Shown: positions 36,472 to 45,756 of the stretch, in pieces
Numbering within the stretch: position 1 is the stretch's first letter
Layout of the letters: each line of letters starts with the position of its first letter
Assembly: GCA_903889565.1 (NCBI GenBank)
Contig: CAISYC010000015.1
Location: forward strand, 62,001-126,000
Source: an uncultured beta proteobacterium
GTDB lineage: Bacteria; Pseudomonadota; Gammaproteobacteria; Burkholderiales; SG8-41
Reading direction: 5' to 3'
DNA: 64,000 bases
Notes under the pieces: generated by a model
Databases searched by the model: none
What the model was told of the DNA's origin: nothing
The model's input: the letters and a program-made list of their open reading frames with translations, nothing else
Made by a program: the position numbers and the translations under genes

Positions 36472-37184
36472 ATCTTGACGAACTTCAGCACGAATTCGTC
36501 GTTGCGCACAGGGTTCTTGCCCGACGGTGCGGTACGCGGATCATCCGGATTGCGCAGAAATCCGCCTTCGGCTGCGAGTTTGAAGCCGGCCGCCTCGATC
36601 TCCTTGCGCAGCACCGCCTCTTCGATGCGATGCAGGGACTTGGTCTCGCCGATGCCGCTGCCGGCGCGTGCCGAATGATCGGCGACGATGAGAATGCCGC
36701 CGTTTTTCAACGCACTGTAAAGCGCGCGGTTCATTTTCGCGCGGTCGACCTCCATGTTGACGGTGTCGTGATAGACGAAGTTGACCACCACCAGATCAAG
36801 GTTGCGCGCCTCCGGCGGCAACGGATCGTCGAACGGCCGGTTCGCCGCGATGACATTGGGCAGCGTCTTCATGCGCTCGGCCATGCGCGTGTTGCCGGAC
36901 GGCGGATTGTGCGCATACACGCGACCTGCGGGGCCGACCGCGCGCGCCAGCAGTTCGGTGTTGTAACCGCCGAAGGCGCCGATGTCGGCCGCCGTCATGC
37001 CGGGCCGGACATCGTAGAACTTCAGCAGTTCAACCGCATTGCGCCGCTGGTCGGTGGTGCGATCCGCCTCGCTGCGATCGGGCGCAGCGAGCAGCGCCGC
37101 ATAATCCGGCGCCGGCGCCACTGTCGCACAGGCGGCGAGCGTCGCCGCCAGCAGAATTACACTCAGAATCCTGGCAAAGTTCAT
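36468..37184 (-). CDS. Lipoprotein with class I methyltransferase fold
   Basis: 238 aa. The signal sequence ends in the lipobox LAAC (cysteine about residue 19). The domain has a SAM-like motif I AADIGAFGGYNTELLARAV, in which the usual third glycine pattern is altered, then GRVYAHNP, DLVVVNFVYHDTVN and ILIVADHSARAGSG. It belongs to a different subfamily from the three paralogues nearby. RBS GAGGAG stands before the ATG. It should be anchored to a membrane on the periplasmic side. The stop codon lies in a REP-like repeat, so the end of the protein may have changed. Confidence 0.82.
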   Translation of the reverse strand: MNFARILSVILLAATLAACATVAPAPDYAALLAAPDRSEADRTTDQRRNAVELLKFYDVRPGMTAADIGAFGGYNTELLARAVGPAGRVYAHNPPSGNTRMAERMKTLPNVIAANRPFDDPLPPEARNLDLVVVNFVYHDTVNMEVDRAKMNRALYSALKNGGILIVADHSARAGSGIGETKSLHRIEEAVLRKEIEAAGFKLAAEGGFLRNPDDPRTAPSGKNPVRNDEFVLKFVKM

Positions 37185-37211
37185 TTTGATTCTCCTCGAA
37201 ACAGCGTTGAA

Positions 37212-37514
37212 TTATTTTTTGGTCTTTTCACGGCACTCGACGAATATTTCATCCGACGTGCGCGCATGCAGATAGGCGTCGCTGATCACCTTGCGGAGAG
37301 CGAACATTTCCGCCGTGCTGAATTTGCCGCTCGCCGCCAAGCGGTCGGCTTCGACCATGACATCGGCGAGCGCATAACCCTGGTCGCGCAACTGTTCGGT
37401 CGACAACGCAATCTGCCCGAACTGTTCGCAGCTGACGTCCGCAATCGCGGCGCCCGCAGCGAACACCGGCAGGACCGCGAGCCAGCGAAGGTGATAGCGC
37501 AGGAATTTTTTCAT
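37212..37514 (-). CDS. Small exported protein of unknown function
   Basis: Not recognised. 100 aa with a signal peptide (LAVLPVFAAGAAIA) and a mature domain of ~75 aa that starts DVSCEQFGQIALS and ends EIFVECREKTKK, with one cysteine near each end that could pair. It is predicted to be helical and periplasmic. It lies 27 bases upstream of the lipoprotein methyltransferase, possibly in one transcript, which makes it a candidate partner. Confidence 0.68.
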   Translation of the reverse strand: MKKFLRYHLRWLAVLPVFAAGAAIADVSCEQFGQIALSTEQLRDQGYALADVMVEADRLAASGKFSTAEMFALRKVISDAYLHARTSDEIFVECREKTKK

Positions 37515-37552
37515 GCACCCATCTTAATCCAGTCCGGCACGCCCGCCACCGC

Positions 37553-39079
37553 CTATTCCGCCGCCGGTTCGTCGAGACCGACGTCGTGCCGCCAGTCCTT
37601 GCCCTTGAAGATGAGCGGCTTGAGCGCCAGCAGAATCAGCACGAACGCGGCGCCGAACATGGTGATCGCGATCGGACGGTCGAGGAAGATGCCGTAGCTG
37701 CCGCCCGACATTGCCAGCGACTGGCGCACCGACAGTTCGAGCAGCGGCGACAGCACCAGACCGAGCGCCACGGGCGCCAGATCAAAATGAAATTTGCGCA
37801 GCACGTAGCCGACTCCGCCCATCGCCAGCATGATCCAGACATCGACCACGCTATTGCCCACCGAATACACGCCGAGCACGCAAAAACACAGGATCGCCGG
37901 GTACAGATAGGAATACGGGATGCGCAGCAGGTTGACGAAGATGCCGACCAGCGGCAGGTTCAGCACCAGCAGCACCACGTTGCCGACGTACATGCTGGCG
38001 ACGAAGCCCCAGAACAGCTGAGGCTGCTCGGTGATCAGCATCGGCCCCGGCGCGATGCCGTGAACCATGATGGCTGCGAGCATCACCGCGGTGATCGGCC
38101 CGGTCGGCACGCCGAGCGCCAGCATCGGCACGAAGGCACCGGTGGCCGCCGCGTTGTTGGCCGATTCGGGGCCGGCTACGCCCTCGATCGCGCCGTTGCC
38201 GAATCGCTCCGGATGGTTCGAAATGCGACGCTCCATGCCGTACGACACGAAAGACGAAATGATGTGGGCGGCGCCCGGAATGATGCCGATCAGAAAGCCG
38301 ACCACGCTGCCGCGCGTGATCGGGCCGATCGACAGCCGCATTTCCTCGGCCGATGGAATCAACTGGCGCAGCGTCGGTTGCTGCACCGGCGGCGGCGACG
38401 CCTGCCCCGCGGTCATCAGAATTTCCGAGAGCCCGAACAAGCCGACCGCCACCGGCACGATACCGACACCGTCGGCGAGTTCAGTCATGCCGTAACTGAA
38501 ACGCGTATAGCCGCTCATGGCGTCGATGCCGACCATGCCGAGCAGCAGACCGACCGCCGCCATCGCCAGCGTCTTCAGCATCGACCCGCCGCTCATGTAC
38601 GAAAGCACCAGCAGCCCCATCGTCAGAAGCGCCGTGTATTCGGGCGGACCGAAACGCAGCGCAAAAGTCGCCAGCGTCGGCGCCAGCAGCATCAGCGCCA
38701 CCACCGAAAAGGTGCCGGCGACAAAGGAACCGATCGCGGCGATTGCCAGCGCCGGGCCGGCACGCCCGCGCTGGGTCATCGCATAACCGTCGATGCAGGT
38801 CATGACCGATGCCGCTTCGCCCGGAATGCGCATCAGAATGGATGTCGTCGAGCCGCCGTACATGGCGCCGTAGTAGACACCGGCCAGCAGCACGATGGCG
38901 ACGATGGGATCGAGCCCGAAGGTCGCTGGCAGCAACAGGCTGATGCCGGCGAGCGGCCCCAGCCCCGGCAGCATGCCCACCAGCGTGCCGATCACGCAGC
39001 CGGCGAAGGCATAGGCGAGCACCGAGGGCTGCATCGCGACCGAAAAGCCCAGCATCAGATTGCCGAAAACGCCGTCCAT
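37553..39079 (-). CDS. tctA: Tripartite tricarboxylate transporter large permease TctA
   Basis: 508 aa with about twelve membrane helices. Signatures: [21 protein letters not shown] near the start, [20 protein letters not shown], and the second half [20 protein letters not shown] with [19 protein letters not shown]. The ATG at 39079 overlaps the tctB stop (TGATG). A longer frame to 39463 overlaps tctB and is not real. Together with TctB and the adjacent receptor it forms the only complete TctABC system in the window. Confidence 0.96.
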   Translation of the reverse strand: MDGVFGNLMLGFSVAMQPSVLAYAFAGCVIGTLVGMLPGLGPLAGISLLLPATFGLDPIVAIVLLAGVYYGAMYGGSTTSILMRIPGEAASVMTCIDGYAMTQRGRAGPALAIAAIGSFVAGTFSVVALMLLAPTLATFALRFGPPEYTALLTMGLLVLSYMSGGSMLKTLAMAAVGLLLGMVGIDAMSGYTRFSYGMTELADGVGIVPVAVGLFGLSEILMTAGQASPPPVQQPTLRQLIPSAEEMRLSIGPITRGSVVGFLIGIIPGAAHIISSFVSYGMERRISNHPERFGNGAIEGVAGPESANNAAATGAFVPMLALGVPTGPITAVMLAAIMVHGIAPGPMLITEQPQLFWGFVASMYVGNVVLLVLNLPLVGIFVNLLRIPYSYLYPAILCFCVLGVYSVGNSVVDVWIMLAMGGVGYVLRKFHFDLAPVALGLVLSPLLELSVRQSLAMSGGSYGIFLDRPIAITMFGAAFVLILLALKPLIFKGKDWRHDVGLDEPAAE

Positions 39080-39558
39080 CACAACCCCCACGGTCCGAGC
39101 GGCAGTTGCACCTTCAGCAGAGTCGCGAACATGAAATACGAACCATAGGCGAAGCCGATCGACACCAGCGCGGTCGGCAGCGGCTTCTTGCGTTCGACCA
39201 CGCCGAGCATGAACACCAGCAATGCGATCATCGACAAGCGGTAACCGATGCGCTCGAGCACGAAGGTCGCGACGCCGCAGGCAAGAAGCAGGACGAAGCC
39301 GCGCCGCGCCTCGCTCCATTCGATGCTGTTGAGCAGCGGCGACGCAGCGCCGCGCACGATGATCAGCAAACCGAGCCCGCCGAGGATCAGCGCCAGCATC
39401 AGCGGCACACTGCCCGGTCCGGGCGAGGCCAGCGAGCCCAGCGGATAGCTGCGGTTTTCCCACGCCACGAGTGCGGAAAACGCCATCAACACGGCGCCTG
39501 CAACATGGTCGCCGCGCATGCCGCGCGCGTGCGCGCCGGCGGAAACTGAATCATTCAT
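39079..39558 (-). CDS. tctB: Tripartite tricarboxylate transporter small permease TctB
   Basis: 159 aa with four membrane helices (GAVLMAFSALVAWE, VPLMLALILGGLGLLIIVRG, RGFVLLLACGVATFVLERIG, and a C-terminal FAYGSYFMFATLLKVQLP), the family pattern. It lies between the TctC receptor gene and tctA. TctB is needed with TctA for receptor-driven, ion-coupled uptake. Confidence 0.9.
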   Translation of the reverse strand: MNDSVSAGAHARGMRGDHVAGAVLMAFSALVAWENRSYPLGSLASPGPGSVPLMLALILGGLGLLIIVRGAASPLLNSIEWSEARRGFVLLLACGVATFVLERIGYRLSMIALLVFMLGVVERKKPLPTALVSIGFAYGSYFMFATLLKVQLPLGPWGL

Positions 39559-39561
39559 GGT

Positions 39562-40533
39562 TTACTTTTGCTCCTCAACGCGGCCGATTACCCTCACCAC
39601 CTCGGCGAGGCGTTTGGCGTCGGCCGCCCAGTACTTTGCAAACTCCGGGGCGTCTAGGTACTGCACCGGCGAATTCACCCGCGCCATCGACGTGCGGAAG
39701 TCGGGATCTTCGACCGCCTTTCGCGTGGCGTCGCGCAGCACCCGCATGACCGGTTCCGGCGTCGCCTTCGGCGCAAACATGCCGGCCCAGATGTAATACT
39801 CGATGTCGTAGCCGAGTTCCTTGAACGTCGGCACATTCGGAAACGCCTCGTGGCGCCTGGCGCCCCAGCCGACGACGGGCCTCAACTTGCCGGCGTTGAC
39901 CTGCGCGGTGATCGCCGCCGGCCCGCCGACCGTCATATCGACATGGCCGCCGAGCACCATGGTGATCGCCGGGCCGCCGCCGGTGCTGTGCACCGCGCGC
40001 ATTTTCAGATTCAAGGCGTGCAAAAACATTTCCATCGGCAAATGCAGCGCGCCGTAGACGCCGGAGGTCGAGAACGACAGCTGACCCTGCTTCTGGCGCG
40101 CAAGCGCGACAAGCTCCGGCAGCGTCTTCGCCGGCACCGAAGGATGCACCACCAGAATGACCGGATCGGCCGAGATCAACGCGACCGGCGCCAGTTGATC
40201 GAGCGTATACGCGGGCTTCAGATCGAACAGCTTGTCCGCCTCCGGCAGCACCGACACGCTGGAGAGCGCCATCATGATGGTGTAACCGTCGGGCTTGGCG
40301 TTGGCCACCGCCGCGTTGCCGACCTTGCCGCCGGCACCGGGGCGGTTATTGATGGTGACCGGTTGTTTGAGAACTTTTTCCAGTGCCGCCGCGGTCGGAC
40401 GACCGGTGATATCGGCGACACCGCCCGGCGGAAACGGCACGATCATTGAAATCGGCCGCGACGGATAGACGTCCTGCGCCGACGCGGCAGCCGCCGTCAG
40501 CGCAAGCAACACGCAGGCGAGACCGTTTTTCAT
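39562..40533 (-). CDS. tctC: TctC receptor of the complete TctABC system
   Basis: 323 aa. Signal peptide (ALTAAAASAQD), then YPSRPISMIVPFPPGGVAD, VTINNRPGAGGKV and a Bug-type C-terminus. The HVPYKG motif is replaced by VHSTGGGPAITMVLGG, so ligand contacts may differ from the other receptors here. It precedes tctB and tctA and follows the FAH-family hydrolase gene, so the imported compound could be processed by that enzyme (inference). Confidence 0.92.
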   Translation of the reverse strand: MKNGLACVLLALTAAAASAQDVYPSRPISMIVPFPPGGVADITGRPTAAALEKVLKQPVTINNRPGAGGKVGNAAVANAKPDGYTIMMALSSVSVLPEADKLFDLKPAYTLDQLAPVALISADPVILVVHPSVPAKTLPELVALARQKQGQLSFSTSGVYGALHLPMEMFLHALNLKMRAVHSTGGGPAITMVLGGHVDMTVGGPAAITAQVNAGKLRPVVGWGARRHEAFPNVPTFKELGYDIEYYIWAGMFAPKATPEPVMRVLRDATRKAVEDPDFRTSMARVNSPVQYLDAPEFAKYWAADAKRLAEVVRVIGRVEEQK

Positions 40534-40588
40534 TTTCCCCTCCCGTTGATCCGTCTGTCGATCGCCGCGAACAGCCGAAATACTTTTT

Positions 40589-41476
40589 CTATTCGACCGG
40601 GTTTTCGAGCGTACCGATCGGCTCGATGGTAATGGCAACGACATCGCCCTTGTGCAGATATTTCGGCGGATTGAATCCGATGCCGACGCCGGCGCAGGTG
40701 CCGGTCGCGATCAGATCGCCCGGCTCCAGCGTCATCACGCGCGAAAACGTTTCGATCAACGTGGGAATGTCGAATATGAGCTGGCTGACCATCGCGTCCT
40801 GCCGCGTTTCTCCATTGACTCTGGTTATTAGCCGAAGCTGAGTGACATCCTTGACCTCATCGGCGGTGACGATGCACGGCCCCATCGGGCAATAACCGTC
40901 GAGGCTCTTGCCGAGAAACCACTGGCGGTGCGCATTCTGCAGCGTGCGCGCGGTGGCATCGTTGATCACGGTGTAGCCGTAAACGTGATCGTAGGCGTCT
41001 TTCTTGGCGATACCGCGGCCGCCCGGCCCGATGACAACGCCGAGTTCGCCTTCGTAATCGGTCGAGTGGGTGTAATCGAGATAGCTCGGAATCGGCTCAC
41101 CCGGCCCGATCACGGAGTTCGGCCATTTGGTGAACGGGATCGGCAGTTCCGGAATCGCGTTCTTGCCGGCGCTGGCATCGACGCCGCTGTTGTGAAATTC
41201 ATGCGCATGATCGAAATAGTTTTTGCCCACGCACAATACATTGCGCAAAGGCCGCGGAATCGGTGCCAGCAGCTTGACGCTGTCAAACGCAATGCGGCCC
41301 TCGCCGCTTTTCACCGCGGCGCGCGCACGCTTCAGACCGTTCCCGCCCAGCGCGATGAAGGCATTCATGTCTTTCGGCAGGCGCGTTGTCGCCGCCAGAT
41401 CGACGATGCTGTTGGAAGCCGCATCATGCACGCCGATGCGCGTGCCCTTTTCATCGGAAAAAGTTACCAGACGCAT
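40589..41476 (-). CDS. Fumarylacetoacetate hydrolase family protein
   Basis: 295 aa. The C-terminal catalytic region has CVGKNYFDHAHEF, the metal-binding TDYEGELGVVIGPGGRG, VINDATARTLQ, GKSLDGYCPMGPCIV and GDLIATGTCAGVGIGF, all typical of FAH-type hydrolases or decarboxylases acting on diketo or acylpyruvate acids. Metal ligands are the glutamates of EGE and a later aspartate. It precedes the TctCBA genes on the same strand. The substrate is not fixed. Confidence 0.9.
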   Translation of the reverse strand: MRLVTFSDEKGTRIGVHDAASNSIVDLAATTRLPKDMNAFIALGGNGLKRARAAVKSGEGRIAFDSVKLLAPIPRPLRNVLCVGKNYFDHAHEFHNSGVDASAGKNAIPELPIPFTKWPNSVIGPGEPIPSYLDYTHSTDYEGELGVVIGPGGRGIAKKDAYDHVYGYTVINDATARTLQNAHRQWFLGKSLDGYCPMGPCIVTADEVKDVTQLRLITRVNGETRQDAMVSQLIFDIPTLIETFSRVMTLEPGDLIATGTCAGVGIGFNPPKYLHKGDVVAITIEPIGTLENPVE

Positions 41477-41569
41477 GAATCAACTCCGGGATTGAAAATT
41501 GAAGATTGAGGAATGGGAGCGATTGTAATGCGGTCAGATCGCCCGGAATCCTCGCCCCTTCTCCTGCTG

Positions 41570-42553
41570 TTACTGGTCGGCCCGCGCCCCCGACGCCTTC
41601 ACCACCCTGGCCCATTTGGCGATGTCGTCGTTGAGATATTTTTCGAATTCGGCCGGGTTCATGCTCATCGGCTCAGCGCCCTGCTCGTTCCAGGTTTTTT
41701 TGACATCCGCGCGCGCGACCACTTTGGCAATCTCGGCGTTCAGACGATCGATCACCGCTTTTGGCGTTCCGCTCGGCACCATCACGCCGAGCCAGATGGT
41801 CGCTTCAAAATCCTTGATGCCGGCCTCGCTGACGGTCGGCACCCCGGGCAGCACCGCCGAGCGCTTGAGCCCGGTGGTGCCGAGCGCGCGCACGCGGCCC
41901 GACTTGATAATGGGCGTCATGGTGGTAATCGCATCGAACATCAACTCGACCTGCCCCGACATTACGCCAGTGCGCGCCTCCGAGCTGCCTTTGTACGGCA
42001 CGTGCACGAGATCGACACCGGCCATCGATTTGAACAGCTCACCGGCCAGATGGTACGGCGTGCCGTTGCCCGACGAGGCATAGTTGAGACCGCGCGGCTG
42101 CGATTTGGCAATGGCGACGAGATCCCTGACCGATTTCGCCGGCACCGATGGATGCACCACCAACACCAGATCCGAATAATTGATCGGCGCCACGGGTGCG
42201 AAGTCCTTCATCAGCGCGAACGGCTTTTTCGCGATCAGGGATTCATTGATGGTGTGCGTGTTCGACATCAGCAGCAGCGTATAACCGTCGGCCGGCGATT
42301 TGGCGACGAGTTCGGTGCCGATGATCGAGCCCGCGCCCGGCCGGTTGTCGATGACGAAGGACTGCCCCAGCGGCTCCTGCAGGCGCAGGCCGAGATAGCG
42401 CGCGTAGATATCGGCGGGGCCGCCGGCCGCGAACGGCACCACGATGCGCACGCTGCGCGCCGGATAATTTTGCGCGTGTGCAATGGCGACAACAGCAAAT
42501 GCCGACAGATACAGCGCCAGGCTGCGGACAATGCCGCCTGAAAATTGATTCAT
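41570..42553 (-). CDS. Tripartite tricarboxylate transporter receptor (Bug/TctC family)
   Basis: 327 aa with a signal peptide (ALYLSAFAVVAIAHAQN) and Bug blocks YPARSVRIVVPFAAGGPAD, VIDNRPGAGSIIG, SSGNGTPYHLAGELFK and VHVPYKGSSEAR. It stands upstream of the FAH-family gene on the same strand. Together with tctC at 39562 it gives two receptors that could share one TctAB pair. Confidence 0.9.
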   Translation of the reverse strand: MNQFSGGIVRSLALYLSAFAVVAIAHAQNYPARSVRIVVPFAAGGPADIYARYLGLRLQEPLGQSFVIDNRPGAGSIIGTELVAKSPADGYTLLLMSNTHTINESLIAKKPFALMKDFAPVAPINYSDLVLVVHPSVPAKSVRDLVAIAKSQPRGLNYASSGNGTPYHLAGELFKSMAGVDLVHVPYKGSSEARTGVMSGQVELMFDAITTMTPIIKSGRVRALGTTGLKRSAVLPGVPTVSEAGIKDFEATIWLGVMVPSGTPKAVIDRLNAEIAKVVARADVKKTWNEQGAEPMSMNPAEFEKYLNDDIAKWARVVKASGARADQ

Positions 42554-42641
42554 GCAGGACTCCTGACGTGACGTCGGAGGACGAAAAGGCGCAAGTATCC
42601 AGCGCCGTCGCGGTCAGGTCAACCGCGACTGAATCCGCACG

Positions 42642-43211
42642 TCAGGCAGCCTCGACCGGCATGTGCAGCCATTGGAGCTGCTGCTTCCAGAACAGATCGA
42701 CCAGCGCAATCTGGTCTTCGACCGCCTCCTGTGCGACCGCGCCGAAGCTCGGCGCCTCGAGCCGCAGGTGGGCATCAACCGATCCCTGATCGGTAACCAC
42801 TTTGAGCCCGGCCTTGCGCGCGAGATGCACCATGGTCTTGTTTTCGGACAGGCAGTACATCAGCAGCGTATTGAAACCGCGATTGACCGCATGCAGCTTG
42901 GCCCGGAGCAGCAACGCGAAACCGAAGCCCTTGCCGCGTTCCCGCGCATCGACACTGAGGCCGAGTTCGGCATAGCGTTGCGCGGGCTCCAGCGCGAGGT
43001 GCGCGATGCCGGCCAGATGCATGTCAAGACCGAAAATGCCGAACAGGCGATCATGCGAAAAATCGATGCCTTCGACGTAGCGCTCGATGGCGGCGTCCTG
43101 CATCAACGCACCGAAGCGCAAACGGCGGTCGGACGCCGACAATGCGAGCAGATGGGCAAGCACCAGCGGCCGCTCGGCGGCGAACAGCTTCTGCACGACG
43201 GGTAAGGTCAT
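42642..43211 (-). CDS. GNAT-family N-acetyltransferase
   Basis: 189 aa. The GNAT fold is seen in LHLAGIAHLALEPAQRYAELG-type strand, SVDARERGKGFGFALLLRAK (acetyl-CoA-binding R/Q-x-x-G-x-G/A loop, here RGKGFG) and NTLLMYCLSENKTMVHLARKAG. Target (amino acid, amine or protein) unknown. It ends about 90 bases before the Bug receptor gene on the same strand. Confidence 0.85.
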   Translation of the reverse strand: MTLPVVQKLFAAERPLVLAHLLALSASDRRLRFGALMQDAAIERYVEGIDFSHDRLFGIFGLDMHLAGIAHLALEPAQRYAELGLSVDARERGKGFGFALLLRAKLHAVNRGFNTLLMYCLSENKTMVHLARKAGLKVVTDQGSVDAHLRLEAPSFGAVAQEAVEDQIALVDLFWKQQLQWLHMPVEAA

Positions 43212-43478
43212 TTCGCCACCGTCCGCGACGACAACGCAATGCGTTCGGATACCACGAGATTTGCATTCATATTCAGTGTGATCATCTTAACCGATTACAA
43301 GTTCAACCAGCCACCGAATTGAGGGCTTTTTATGCGCCAAATCAATGTCGCGGCGCGTGAACGCCGGAAGTTCACACAATCGGTGCACCGTATGAAGGTG
43401 CTTGCACCAAAACAGCCGCATGACTAACCTACGGCCTCGCCGGCGTGAATTGCGGCGGATACGATATCGAGGCCGGCA

Positions 43479-44804
43479 ATGGATCATCCAAACACAGAAA
43501 ACATTGAACAAGCCGGCGCCCTGCAACGCACGCTTGCCCGCGTGGTCGCGGTGCAACCGCAGGAAGTGCGTGCGCTGCTGTGGTCGTTCGCCTATTTCTT
43601 CTGCCTGCTGGCAGGCTACTACGTGCTGCGTCCGCTGCGCGACGAAATGGGCATTGCGGGCGGCGTGCGCAATCTGCAATGGCTGTTCACGGCGACGTTT
43701 TTCGTCATGCTGGCGGCGATCCCCGTCTACGGGACGCTGGTGGCGCGGCTGGCGCGCCGGCGTTTCATTCCGCTGGTCTATCATTTTTTCGTCGTCAATA
43801 TCGCGCTGTTCTGGCTGCTGCTGACATTCGACGTCGAGAAAGTCATCGTCGCGCGCGTGTTCTTCGTCTGGATCAGCGTCTTCAACCTGTTCGCCGTGTC
43901 GGTGTTCTGGTCGTTCATGTCGGATCTCTTCGCGGCCGAGCAGGGCAAACGATTATTCGGCTTCATTGCCGCCGGCGGCTCGGCCGGCGCGCTGGTCGGC
44001 CCTGCCGTCACCGTCGGCCTCGCGCAATTGATCGGGCCGGTCAATCTGCTGATCCTGGCCGCCTTTCTGCTCGAAGCCGCAGTTCTGTGCGCCGCGCGGC
44101 TCGAAGCCGCCGCGCCGCGCGGCGGCGAATCCGGCGCCGCATCGCCGCGCAGCGGCGCCGCCGGGCTTGGCGGCAATCCGTTCGCCGGCATTGCCGAAGT
44201 GCTGCGTTCGCCCTACCTCGCCGGCATCGCGCTGTGGGTGACGGCGCTGTCGCTGGCCGGCACTTTTCTCTATTTCCAGCAGGCCAACATCGTCGCCGCC
44301 GCCTCCGACGATCCGGCGGTGCGCACGCGCATTTTTGCCACCATCGATCTGGCAATCGGCGTGTTGACCCTGATCGTGCAGTTTCTCGCCACTGGACGTT
44401 TGATCACGCGCTTCGGCGCCGGGCCTGCCGCCGCCTTTCTGCCGTTCGTATTCGCAGTCGGCTTCATCGTATTGTCGGCGACACCGGCGCTGTGGGTGGT
44501 GATCGCGTTTCAGGCGACGCAACGCGCGGCCAATTTCAGCCTGTCGAATCCGGCGCGCGAGGTGCTCTTCACAGTGCTGTCGCGCGAGGAAAAGTACAAG
44601 GCGAAAAATGTCATCGATATCGTGGTCTTCCGCGGTGCCGATGCGATGAGCGGCTGGCTGTTCTCGGCATTGCGCAGCCTCGGCCTGGAACTCGGCAGCC
44701 TGTCGCTCGCCACCGTGCCGGTGGCCGCAGGCTGGCTGCTGCTCTCGCTCGCCCTCGGCCGCGCCCACGAGCGCAAGGCCGCAGGCCTGAAAACCGCCGC
44801 CTGA
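43479..44804 (+). CDS. MFS/Npt-type membrane transporter
   Basis: 441 aa with about twelve membrane helices. The N-terminal block YYVLRPLRDEMGIAGG and the following LQWLFTATFFVMLAAIP, FWSFMSDLFAAEQGKRLFGF and AGGSAGALVGPAVTVGLAQL match the Npt1/Npt2 (ATP/ADP translocase-like) family that is widespread in free-living proteobacteria. Substrate in such bacteria is unknown; obligate nucleotide import is not implied. It precedes the exported aldo/keto reductase by 16 bases. Confidence 0.85.
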   Translation: MDHPNTENIEQAGALQRTLARVVAVQPQEVRALLWSFAYFFCLLAGYYVLRPLRDEMGIAGGVRNLQWLFTATFFVMLAAIPVYGTLVARLARRRFIPLVYHFFVVNIALFWLLLTFDVEKVIVARVFFVWISVFNLFAVSVFWSFMSDLFAAEQGKRLFGFIAAGGSAGALVGPAVTVGLAQLIGPVNLLILAAFLLEAAVLCAARLEAAAPRGGESGAASPRSGAAGLGGNPFAGIAEVLRSPYLAGIALWVTALSLAGTFLYFQQANIVAAASDDPAVRTRIFATIDLAIGVLTLIVQFLATGRLITRFGAGPAAAFLPFVFAVGFIVLSATPALWVVIAFQATQRAANFSLSNPAREVLFTVLSREEKYKAKNVIDIVVFRGADAMSGWLFSALRSLGLELGSLSLATVPVAAGWLLLSLALGRAHERKAAGLKTAA

Positions 44805-44820
44805 TATGATTTGCGGGTGA

Positions 44821-45756
44821 ATGCAGCCCCTGCTTACCGCACCCGAATTGAAACGGCGGCGCCTGCTGCAATGTCTTGCCGCCGCGTCGTTGCTGCCGGC
44901 TGCCCGCGCCATGCCCGCTGATGCCCCCGCCTTGCTGCGGCGCGCGATCCCGCGCAGCGGCGAAGCCCTGCCCGTGGTCGGACTCGGCACCTACGTCGTT
45001 TTCGATGTCGCCGCCGACGCGCCCGAAATGGCCGAGTTGGGCGAAGTGATGCACGAATTCGCCGCGGCCGGCGCGCGCCTGATCGACAGTTCGCCGATGT
45101 ACGGCCGCGCCGAAGCGCGTGTCGGCGATCTCACCGCAGAACCCGGCATGCGCGACAAACTGTTTCTCGCCACCAAAGTGTGGACCAGCGGCCGTCAGGC
45201 CGGCATCGACCAGATGCGCGCTTCGCTTAAACTGATGCGCAGCGAAAAACTCGACCTGATGCAGGTGCACAACCTGCTCGATGTCGCCACGCACACGAAA
45301 ACACTGCGCGAATGGAAGGATGCCGGCGCGCTGCGTTACCTGGGCATCACGCACTATCACGCCGGCGCCTACGGCGAACTCGAAAAACTTCTGAATACGC
45401 GCGCCTACGATTTCGTGCAATTCAATTATTCGCTGGCCGAGCGCGAAGCCGAGGCGCGGCTGCTCGGCGTCGCCGCCGACTGCGGCACGGCGGTCATCGT
45501 CAACCGGCCGTTCGCCCAGGGCGAACTGTTTCCGCGCGTGCGCGGCAAGGCGCTGCCGGCATGGGTTGCCGAATTCGATTGCGACAGCTGGGCGCAGTTT
45601 TTCCTCAAATACATTCTCGGCCACCCGGCGGTCACCTGCGTGATACCGGGCACCGGCAAGGTTTCCCATCTGCGCGACAACCTCAAATCCGGCAGCGGTC
45701 GCCTGCCCGACGCGCAGCAGCGCCGGCGCATGGTCGAAGCGATCGAGGCACTCTGA
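44821..45756 (+). CDS. Aldo/keto reductase with a Tat-like export signal
   Basis: 311 aa. The N-terminus carries KRRRLLQCLAAASLLPAARA, a twin-arginine-like signal (no canonical F after RR). The barrel has VVGLGTYVVF, IDSSPMYGRAE (catalytic Asp and Tyr), LATKVW (Lys) and LMQVHNLLD (His), i.e. the AKR tetrad. It is NADPH-dependent in the family. It is followed without a gap by the DUF6279 lipoprotein gene (stop TGA then GTG). Export of an NADPH enzyme would be unusual; the signal may be vestigial. Confidence 0.87.
   Translation: MQPLLTAPELKRRRLLQCLAAASLLPAARAMPADAPALLRRAIPRSGEALPVVGLGTYVVFDVAADAPEMAELGEVMHEFAAAGARLIDSSPMYGRAEARVGDLTAEPGMRDKLFLATKVWTSGRQAGIDQMRASLKLMRSEKLDLMQVHNLLDVATHTKTLREWKDAGALRYLGITHYHAGAYGELEKLLNTRAYDFVQFNYSLAEREAEARLLGVAADCGTAVIVNRPFAQGELFPRVRGKALPAWVAEFDCDSWAQFFLKYILGHPAVTCVIPGTGKVSHLRDNLKSGSGRLPDAQQRRRMVEAIEAL

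Noticed and set aside
37586-39148. 520-codon open frame on the plus strand
   Set aside because: Antisense shadow of tctA, with Arg/His/Gln bias and no fold.
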